From NCBI GenBank assembly GCA_030544225.1, contig CM060493.1, forward strand, positions 310,001 through 374,000: 64,000 bases of DNA, given 5' to 3'. This DNA comes from Skeletonema marinoi (Eukaryota; Bacillariophyta; Thalassiosirophyceae; Thalassiosirales; Thalassiosiraceae). The position numbers and the translations under genes were made by a program. Shown in pieces: positions 51,601-58,000 of the stretch. Each line of letters starts with the position of its first letter. Position 1 is the stretch's first letter. A model generated the notes under the pieces. That model had not been told where the DNA came from and ran no database searches. It saw only the letters and a program-made list of their open reading frames with translations.

Positions 51601-52079
51601 GTATACTGGATGGTAGTCTGTACGGTGACGATGCGTTTGGACAGATTAGATTCAAGCTGAATGAACTGGACGAGAATGGATATGCAGCAATTCATTACGC
51701 AAGCATACTCGGCCATACTCAGTGTGTTGATATTCTGCTTGGGAAAGGTGTTTCAAACGCAGGTATGTTGGACGTTCGAGGCTTATCCTCCAAAGACCTA
51801 GCAAATAACGAAGAGGTGGTTGAAGTGCTGGAGAAAAGAAGGAATCGACGGCCTTCATTGACCAAATCCAAAAGACCGTCTCTTTCTCGAGGACAATCCA
51901 GCTTACGGAGACTCAGAGGGATCCCAAAACCGAGGCGATCAGTCTCATTTGCTGAAAAGGAAGACAGCACCCGATCATTGCCGCTCTTCTCGTCTGACTC
52001 GGATTCGGATTCTTGTGAGGAGAACGAAGAACCACCACATGAACTTACCGTGTCCATGCCAAATATACAGATAACGTAG
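48627..52079 (+). CDS. Large STAND/AAA_16-like NTPase with EF-hand-like and ankyrin parts
   Basis: An open frame of 1150 residues. Walker A is GVHGVGKSA (68-76), Walker B LILFLDD (224-230), followed by a helical region (about 300-520) like that of AAA_16/STAND NTPases. Three repeats of about 20 residues with NPF motifs lie at about 649-692 (NPFAKFISGG, NPFAKFVSGG, NPFTNLILG). A possible split PH-like domain follows at about 720-790 and 910-950 (FSITLHDREGDLIFTCMNQN). An EF-hand-like stretch VIRKLDPDNIGRLNRAELHR is near 845-865 and ankyrin-like text (NGYAAIHYASILGHTQCVDI) at about 1013-1035. The C-terminal tail is basic and Ser-rich, ending in an acidic patch. Such proteins are typically ATP-driven signalling switches; no catalytic output domain was seen. 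No intron is needed. Confidence 0.8.
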   Translation: MMSNGASDRYEDTEAAANLRRHQIKFPTGKDDRVKLYGRNKELKRLRKCYSDLMQSPSNNKSAVFVSGVHGVGKSALIDEFLYQPFDRRRASAENRSGRQRRGGGGRNNSSSSKQHSVIRCNFSEGQDGYQSWDDVHSNLRDMALKREARGVVTNGSPDDNHNDDNDSSNSILQIEDILIESASSGGQSTNSPSKIEDIQNSTSKESIHALLSIMCNTQLEQPLILFLDDCQNMSSKSLEVLSHLLFEELFLLGGVFIICAYTSTSNASSNNNTAPFNQFLDRARDRMNHQILDASMISIGGGVDKTVEVINIYPLTLEVVTAFVADCSNRRDKCEVTSLAEVIYDKTIGIISYVRSAMNELIAKSLLQNILRSDGMTLELSWIDDHSLLGGALPNYLSGSIVDDVIYSIHTQTKEQLSLEVQRVLTMMACMPNMVFHASMLCELLYLEESDVRGLLQQASSLLRISDSSTLTVSFSHELIRQALLSPVSEEERNDLVVRVFNSHFRKWSEKRMHVREGNKAPKLLREMTALISFFDVIDPSYPLTGDGVKGELADSILSRFSNVSATSDNSSGSKESKRSIVPESKSFGHSLNNGRRRTGVRRNGNMHAKSLSFGALQPSNIQDVVMSLDADATRGNATFSDFKSNEVSNNPFAKFISGGTNSEVPPNPFAKFVSGGTNIEVPPNPFTNLILGKTDQDPMPPQLPPARKQKQALESIFFPFVSDPKSVLIQHGSVCFHGRHPPTAASDNGQCCKLENERELMIFSQGFIVADFPVSDSYHLMMALTDGDAITQESMLEYLRAKLVSPAESECCQREEVSTTLLRDVLHEIAWPKYENVIRKLDPDNIGRLNRAELHRGLENICSLPLSPSSNKERSAQFASLFSSVARVDCLDISHSRDARSTAISHSSLAERSFSITLHDREGDLIFTCMNQNHRDSFVSALRSGVVKAIEKSSSPEAIMMRRNRGWQHLVVRNSPICHVIENDAERLKSILDGSLYGDDAFGQIRFKLNELDENGYAAIHYASILGHTQCVDILLGKGVSNAGMLDVRGLSSKDLANNEEVVEVLEKRRNRRPSLTKSKRPSLSRGQSSLRRLRGIPKPRRSVSFAEKEDSTRSLPLFSSDSDSDSCEENEEPPHELTVSMPNIQIT

Positions 52080-52584
52080 TCTCGATTATCTTCTTCACTT
52101 CAGAATACTTATCAGCATAATATCTACCACCCATACTTCTCTGCCTCTGTGACTTTTGCTCCCCATCTGATACTTCTACTATGTTTCACCTTTCTCTTTC
52201 CTTGTCAGACATCGTTGCATAAGCTAGAGCTCCTCTACGATGTCTCTCCTCTGGAGTATGATGGTACGCTCCGAAATACTTCTCCCACGGTACATAACGG
52301 CGGCGGCACCTGCGTGTAAGAGCAATGTATTTCAGTGAGATCTCATGTTAATTTGTTGCAATTGATGTAGGAGCACAATGAATTCATCAACATCAAGTAT
52401 AATGGGAGTGGAGGATATATCAAAACCACCTACCTACCATACACTAGACTTGAGTCCTATTGCTATTGACGAAATCCTACCCTAGAGGCTGGTGACTACA
52501 TGCTGCTGCCCAACACAACTCATGTTTGCTTGCATCTACGCTCACTCAGCAATGAAATTAGCTTGAGTTTGAGCTGCCTGCCGT
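52080..52584. other. 3' flank, with a direct repeat (52446-52566) also found at 56138-56258
   Basis: 52446-52566 contains GAGTCCTATTGCTATTGACG and ACTACATGCTGCTGCCCAAC ... CTCACTCAGCAATGAAAT and matches 56138-56258 closely, in the same orientation. The latter includes the 5' part of a minus-strand reading frame, so the sequence here may be a copied gene piece. Nothing else is recognised. Confidence 0.55.
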
Positions 52585-52869
52585 ATGGCTAGGGAGAATC
52601 GACCTAAGAAGAACCGCCAGACTGGAGAGTGGACGTATCCAGCGCGGAAGGATGTTTTTGAAGAGGTTGGGTTGTACACTTTGACGGACATTGACAGGAG
52701 GAGGAAGACTATTGGGGCTTACATCAGCACGGATCGCTCGATCTTCGATCTTTGTAGGAATGGTGAGAGACGACGCGGTACCAGCTCCCGCCGGTGGTGG
52801 TGGGATCAGCTGATTAATGCGGACTTGGAGAGTGAAGAGGTTAGAGGTTGCCTCTTCTGTTGTATCTGA
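52585..52869 (+). mobile_element. Broken fragment of a diatom retroelement-type ORF
   Basis: A stretch of about 95 codons (with GERRRGTSSRRWWWDQ) resembles, from memory, the terminal part of ORFs of diatom retroelements. It is a short isolated fossil; no ends or terminal repeats are seen and the family is uncertain. Confidence 0.35.
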
Positions 52870-53062
52870 GGACGCGTCTGAGATGGGATCGCAGTCGTCT
52901 TTGGAGGACAGTGCATAAAAGGGTTGGCTAGTTGGATCTTACGTGTGGGGTTTAGCATAGTCATTTATTTCTATAACAGCAAGCGCCTAGGGGTTGCACG
53001 AACACTGCCCGAGGACTCGTAAGTCCATTCGTTGGGAAAGACGTGTAATGCCCGGAGGCCAA

Positions 53063-53397
53063 GTTTTGGAGGAATGGAGAAATGACATGAAGGAGAAAAT
53101 TGATGCTATCAATCAGCGTCCTCTAAATACAACTGCTGGGGATGATATTGATGATGCGGGGGGAATGACCAGGGCGATACGAATGTGGATTAAATCAGTT
53201 CTTGGCAAAACTTTGTCTACAAAGCCCAGCATCGCCGCTTATTGAACGAGTCTGCGGCTGCACTCCAGCATGCTTTACAAAACGATGACATCGTGCTCAA
53301 GAATGTCCTTCCTTTCCTCGAATTGCCATCATACACGTTTCAAGGGGGGATACGAAGAGAAAGAGGAGGACAGAATGCAACGTCAACGATTTAGATT
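53063..53397 (+). pseudogene. 3' fragment of a BspA-like LRR protein gene (copy 10)
   Basis: Only the C-terminal third remains: LEEWRNDMKEKIDAINQ, GGMTRAIRMWIKSVLGK, then a frame change (CTTTGTCTACAAAGCCC for the usual ATTCACTACAAAGCAC), and LPFLELPSYTF to the end. The N terminus and all LRRs are missing; the sequence before 53063 is unrelated. Confidence 0.72.
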
Positions 53398-54245
53398 AGG
53401 AAGAGGAGCAAGTCGAAATGAACAGGGGGGAGTCCTTTGGAGTAGATGACGATTCCTAGCTTTGCCAGCCTCTCTGGGCCTTCCTGCTCTTGTTCATCCC
53501 TTGATTTCTGTTATAATACAATTGCTGCCTGCATCAATAGCATCGAGATCCTGTCTCAACTGTACTGCATGCAATGCAAGATAGAGATAGTAATCAATAC
53601 TTGACTACTTCGTCTTTACATATGTACTCCCTACTCCCCCTCTACCTTCCAACCGTCATATATGAGCCTCTCCTCACAGACTGCGCACATATCTTCAAAA
53701 TTACTCATAGGAGCGCTATGTAGTGCCCAGTAGCCATTGTCGGAAGAACTGATTCCTATTTCGATGGATAGACGGCGAAGGCAGTCATGATAAGACAAAG
53801 ATGACGTCACGAATTTAGTTTAATCACGATTTTATATAGGCACGCAACACGCAAACCACCAACCAAGCAAGGCGAGCAGCCGGCCTGCAGCCGGCCGAGC
53901 GAATCATCAAGAGGAATTTGACGGCGTCGATACAAACACCTTTATTGGACAAAGCCCCCGAATACATTCCAAGTCCATCATGATCATCTTTCTTGGCTTT
54001 TTGTTTCAAAGTGACAACATGCATATCCCCTACATAATATGGCGATCGCGATCACCTTTATTTACCCTGACTAACTGTATTGTAGTCAGGAGACGGTAGA
54101 CGGTCAGAGTCTGAAGTTAGAAGACGGTCAGAAGCAATCTAACCATAGCAATGACGTCTCAATCATTGTACGTGGCCGTTAATTCTGGTTGAAGAGGCTG
54201 AAGCTCATTATCACAGGAAGCTTCACATAATAAACATCCCAAACT
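53398..54245. other. Intergenic region without a recognisable gene
   Basis: Short ORFs only. A small direct repeat (AGACGGTCAGA at about 54098 and 54121) lies upstream of the next ATG, where the promoter is expected. Confidence 0.45.
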
Positions 54246-55418
54246 ATGGTAACAAAGATCATTACTCGTATTCGTCGCATTTCATCGGTGAAGAGATCAT
54301 CCGCGGCGGAAGATTCAAACCGGGGCGACGACGAGGACAACAATAAGAGAAATAACACACAAGGTGATAATTCTAACAACGATGATAAATATCATCGCAA
54401 TGAGGGTGAAGAAAATCAGCATGCCAAGAAGTTGAAAGGATGTCAAAATAAGGCCACAGATGGAGGGATGATTTGTGATAATGGCCATTCATACCATGAT
54501 GTGTTTTTTCGCTGCAAACCGAACGATAACACAACAGCAGAAGATGACGGAAAAGCAGCGGCCTTTCGCCAACATACTGCTGATACTACATGTAAAAAAC
54601 TCCCTCTTCTTTTAGATGATGCAGATGACGATGAAGCGGCGAAATGTCAGAAGGGGAAGCAAATGTGTATCGATTTGACAGATGTCCCACTAAAGTTGCC
54701 AACCAAAAACAACAAGAAGGGCGCTTCTTCAAAGTACCAAGGGGTCTACTTCGATTATTCCAGAAATAAATGGATGGCGAAGAGTATGATTGACGGGAAG
54801 CAACATCATATTGGCAATTATGAGAATGAAGAAGAAGAAGCTGCTGTAGACTATGCTCGTCCACTATTTGAATACGAGGCTGGGAAAGTCAATGCACGTG
54901 GGAATACTGGACAAAAGTTCGTCGATTTGACCGATGTCCCACCACAGCTGCCAATCATAAGCAACAAGAAGGGCGCTTCTTCAAGGTACCAAGGGGTTTG
55001 CTTCGATAAAAGGAGGAACAAGTGGAAGGCTACAATTTCACTTGACGGAAAGACACATTCTATTGCCGAGCATGCAACTGAAGAAGAGGCTGCTGTCGAC
55101 TACGCTCGTGCGCTATTCAAGTATGGATCACGAAGGAAGCGAAAGTTTATAGATTTGACCGATGTACCATCACAACCGCCAATTCTTAACAATCACGATA
55201 GGTATGAAACGTCAAAGTACCAAGGTGTTCACTTCAAAACGGCACGGAACAAATGGAATGCTACAATTTCACTTAATGGAAAACTTTATGGTATTGGAAC
55301 CTATGATACTGAAGAAGAAGCTGCTGTTGATTTTGCACGTGCAAAATTCAAGTACGTGCAAAATTCAAGCACAATGGTGGAAAGTCACACTGACAAGGAA
55401 AGTAATGGCGAAACGTAA
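54246..55418 (+). CDS. Triple-AP2 protein, probable transcription factor
   Basis: An open frame of 390 residues starting MVTKIITRIRRISSVKRSSA. It has a degenerate finger-like piece KGCQNKATDGGMICDNGHSY (64-83), then three AP2 domains: 161-210 (SSKYQGVYFDYSRNKWMAKS), 245-293 (SSRYQGVCFDKRRNKWKATI) and 322-370 (TSKYQGVHFKTARNKWNATI). Each is preceded by a copy of [CF][IV]DLTDVP (141, 225 and 301). The last AP2 is followed by a short tail; there is no CCT motif, unlike the relative at 38085-39278, with which it shares the N terminus, linkers and AP2 text. Internal AP2 duplication is likely. Nuclear DNA binding is inferred from AP2. Confidence 0.85.
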   Translation: MVTKIITRIRRISSVKRSSAAEDSNRGDDEDNNKRNNTQGDNSNNDDKYHRNEGEENQHAKKLKGCQNKATDGGMICDNGHSYHDVFFRCKPNDNTTAEDDGKAAAFRQHTADTTCKKLPLLLDDADDDEAAKCQKGKQMCIDLTDVPLKLPTKNNKKGASSKYQGVYFDYSRNKWMAKSMIDGKQHHIGNYENEEEEAAVDYARPLFEYEAGKVNARGNTGQKFVDLTDVPPQLPIISNKKGASSRYQGVCFDKRRNKWKATISLDGKTHSIAEHATEEEAAVDYARALFKYGSRRKRKFIDLTDVPSQPPILNNHDRYETSKYQGVHFKTARNKWNATISLNGKLYGIGTYDTEEEAAVDFARAKFKYVQNSSTMVESHTDKESNGET

Positions 55419-55678
55419 ACGGAGAGAGGCGAAAGGACAAAATCGCTCATGCTGGATAGATTAATGTATAGGATGCGGATATTCGTGCTATTTTTTGCAT
55501 GCGGCATCAAATTAAAGCTCATGAGATGACCAACAAGATTGCCTCGTTGATGTGCACGTTGAACCCTTGCGAAAATCAGTAAATACAAGATGTTTATCAT
55601 ATTTGTTGAGTGCGTTACATCCCCAGTCTTCCCTTCTCGATACCAGCATTGAACAGCTGCATTAATCTCTCACATTGA

Positions 55679-56170
55679 TCAATAAACAAAGAAGCAAAGA
55701 CCAAACACCATTAGCATCATCATGAATCGCCAAGAAGCATACATTAGAGCAAAGCCTGCACTTGGAGACTCAGCATTGAATATAGAAACAGAAGGATCTC
55801 CACCGTCGGATGAAGTAGGGGGAGGATCCATCTGTTTCCCAGCACTCATATCAGATGACGGCAATGCACCCCCACTCCCACCACCTCCACCACCAAGCTC
55901 CTCACAAAGATCAGCAAACTCTCCATCAATCTTCGTTACATTCGATATCCCACTAGCAACATCTGTACTCCAACCAACCATCCCATCCACCATTTGATAC
56001 AATCCCGGAGCACTCACCACATTCTCAACACCATTGGATAGTACATCTGTTGGAAAGAAGATCATTATGTCGTCTACTCGCTCCACTACAGTCTGCACCT
56101 CCTCATTGTTGTTTCCAGCATCAATAATACCTAACTCTAGATTAGACTCAAGTCCTATTGCTATTGACAA
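55679..56170 (-). CDS. C-terminal part of a probable surface protein (hydrophobic tail), 5' end unclear
   Basis: An open frame of 163 codons without a proper ATG at its start. It includes NNEEVQTVVERVDDIMIFFP, GLYQMVDGMVGWSTDVASG, a Gly run and a Pro/Ser-rich part. It ends in a hydrophobic segment (FALMYASWRFMMMLMVFGLC) directly at the C terminus, as for a tail anchor or GPI signal. A stop lies just upstream in frame (56180), so either an exon is missing or the gene is truncated; its upstream sequence is the repeat shared with 52446-52566. Family not recognised. Confidence 0.45.
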   Translation of the reverse strand: MSIAIGLESNLELGIIDAGNNNEEVQTVVERVDDIMIFFPTDVLSNGVENVVSAPGLYQMVDGMVGWSTDVASGISNVTKIDGEFADLCEELGGGGGGSGGALPSSDMSAGKQMDPPPTSSDGGDPSVSIFNAESPSAGFALMYASWRFMMMLMVFGLCFFVY

Positions 56171-56258
56171 AATCCGACCCTAGACTGGTTACTACATGCT
56201 GCTGCCCAACACAACTCATGTTTGCTTGCATCTACGCTCACTCAGCAATGAAATCTTG
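56138..56258. repeat. Direct repeat copy (partner at 52446-52566)
   Basis: About 120 bp with few differences from 52446-52566 (TGCTGCCCAACACAACTCAT and CATCTACGCTCACTCAGCAA). It spans the 5' edge of the minus-strand reading frame 55679-56170 and the DNA beyond. 56259-56425 shows no gene. Confidence 0.65.
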
Positions 56259-56425
56259 AGTTTGTGGTGGAGGGCTCTTTGGTCCAAAGTCGAAGCAGAC
56301 TTTCTCCAGCTTCAACCGGCACTGACGTTGTCTTGCCTCAAAGCCGGCCGGCCGCACGCAAGTAAGTAGGTACCACAGCAACATCCACACAAAAAACTAA
56401 AAGTACCTGCATCGATAATCATATC

Positions 56426-56751
56426 CATAGTGAGTTTTTGAGGGGCTATTTTTCCAGTGATGGACACATGTGTCCATCACTAAATGCTAGTAAAACTACT
56501 AGAAGAGCCCTTTTTATAGTTCGGACACACTAGTAGTAGATAGGCCTATCGGGATCTAACGGTTAATATCCCAATTAGATCCCGATAGTTCGGGCAAAAC
56601 GTAGAATTATGTGTAAGAAAACTAGTGTCCTAAATACACGCTCATGATAATCGTTGGAGTCTGGTCGATAGACTCCGGTAAAATCGATGATGGACACATG
56701 TGTCCATCACTGGCAGTGATGGACACATGTGTCCATCACTACTCACTATGG
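56426..56751. mobile_element. MITE with three long palindromes, directly upstream of LRR copy 11
   Basis: Ends CCATAGTGAGT (56426-56436) and ACTCACTATGG (56741-56751) are perfect inverted repeats; ATAT stands outside each and may be target duplication or part of the repeat. Inside, a perfect 26-bp palindrome (half AGTGATGGACACA) occurs at 56457-56482 and 56715-56740, and a 22-bp core of it at 56688-56709. There is also an inverted pair CTATCGGGATCTAA / TTAGATCCCGATAG and a GGAGTCT/AGACTCC hairpin. It is 326 bp and non-coding. It replaces the usual LRR leader. Confidence 0.75.
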
Positions 56752-56781
56752 ATATTAAGATAGACCCTCTTGCGTGCCTTC

Positions 56782-57762
56782 ATGATGATGGCGGCCGACG
56801 GCGGATGGTACATTTTTACCGGCGGCGAAGCTATAATTCCTCCTGGTGTAACTCGTGTCCGCATCGATGAATCCCTCGCTGTCATTCCTGCACGGGCATT
56901 TTATGGAAATCGTAACATCGAAGAAGTGGAATGTCATGTTGACGTCAAAACAGTTGCAGAATGGGCACTTTGTAACTGCCCTTCTTTGAGACGAGTAATC
57001 ATGCGGGGCGTCGAAGCTGTTGAGATGTATGCATTCGCTGAGTGTTATGCCCTAACGTATGTTGAATGCGGTGAGCTGGAAATAATTGGAGAGGGTGCAT
57101 TCGGTAGCTGCAAATCTTTGACATGCATCAATCTGTCATCTGCCAGGGTTGTTGAGGGGTGGGCATTCACTGACTGTACAGCCATGGCAAAAATTAAATT
57201 TAGTGAAAAGCTCGAATCAATCAGAGTGGGGGCATTCTATCGCTGCGACTCTTTGGAGCGCATCACCATCCCATTGAAAGATGGCATCATTACTGACGAT
57301 AATATATTCCAAGGATGTGACAATTTGAAGCACGTTGATCTGGTTGAGGGAGAAGTACATGCAACTATTGCTTATTTACAATTGGAAGAATGGAAAAATG
57401 ATATGAACGAAGAAATTAATTCAATCAATCAGATTCTTTCAAATGCACCTGCTGGGGATGCTAATGATGATGATGATGATGATGTGGGGGGAAAGGCCCG
57501 GGCAATACGCATGTGGATTAGATCAGTTCTTGGCAAAATTATTCACTACAAAGCACAGCATCAACACGCATTGGAAGAGGCTGCCGCAGTACTTCAGCTC
57601 CAGGTTGCTTTGCCTCAAGATATTGTGATGAAGAATGTCCTTCCTATCCTCGAGTTGCCATCATTTACCTTCGAAGTGGGGGATCACGAAGATGAAGAAG
57701 ACGACAGCAGTGACAATGAAGACGACGTTGATGATTTTGACGATGACGAGTCCTCCTATTGA
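56782..57762 (+). CDS. BspA-like LRR protein, copy 11, with a long acidic tail
   Basis: An open frame of 326 residues from MMMAADGGWYIFTGGEAI. The LRRs are complete with marked changes (ALCNCPSL, AFAECYAL, AFGSCKSL, AFTDCTAM, AFYRCDSL). It has a DDDDDD run before GGKARAIRMWIRSVL, then LPQDIVMKNVLPILELPS. The C-terminal tail is long and acidic (HEDEEDDSSDNEDDVDDFDD), probably the ancestral extension seen decayed behind copies 2, 3 and 8. The normal leader is missing: the MITE at 56426-56751 ends 30 bp before the ATG, so the promoter is either gone or supplied by the MITE or its upstream DNA. Confidence 0.87.
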   Translation: MMMAADGGWYIFTGGEAIIPPGVTRVRIDESLAVIPARAFYGNRNIEEVECHVDVKTVAEWALCNCPSLRRVIMRGVEAVEMYAFAECYALTYVECGELEIIGEGAFGSCKSLTCINLSSARVVEGWAFTDCTAMAKIKFSEKLESIRVGAFYRCDSLERITIPLKDGIITDDNIFQGCDNLKHVDLVEGEVHATIAYLQLEEWKNDMNEEINSINQILSNAPAGDANDDDDDDVGGKARAIRMWIRSVLGKIIHYKAQHQHALEEAAAVLQLQVALPQDIVMKNVLPILELPSFTFEVGDHEDEEDDSSDNEDDVDDFDDDESSY

Positions 57763-58000
57763 ATTGCTTTCTCTCTTGGGCAGGGCAGGAGAAGTTTGTG
57801 TACCGCAGGAGTATGTCGAATTATGAAATAGAATGATAGTGGTAATAAATATTATATCGTAAATGCAATATTAGTCTAGTATGAGAGTGACCGGGATACA
57901 GTACAATATTGATGTCATTTGCATGCATTGGACATGTTGGTTAGATTCTTCGAGATAGCTGTCTTTTTGTCGGCGTGAAGTTTGTGAAAGAAAGAAGAAA

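Noticed and set aside
56782-57762. Upstream in-frame extension of the LRR starts (e.g. 56770, 40896, 37875, 6621)
   Set aside because: These need TTG/GTG starts or lack conservation; the MMMAAD start is shared by all copies.
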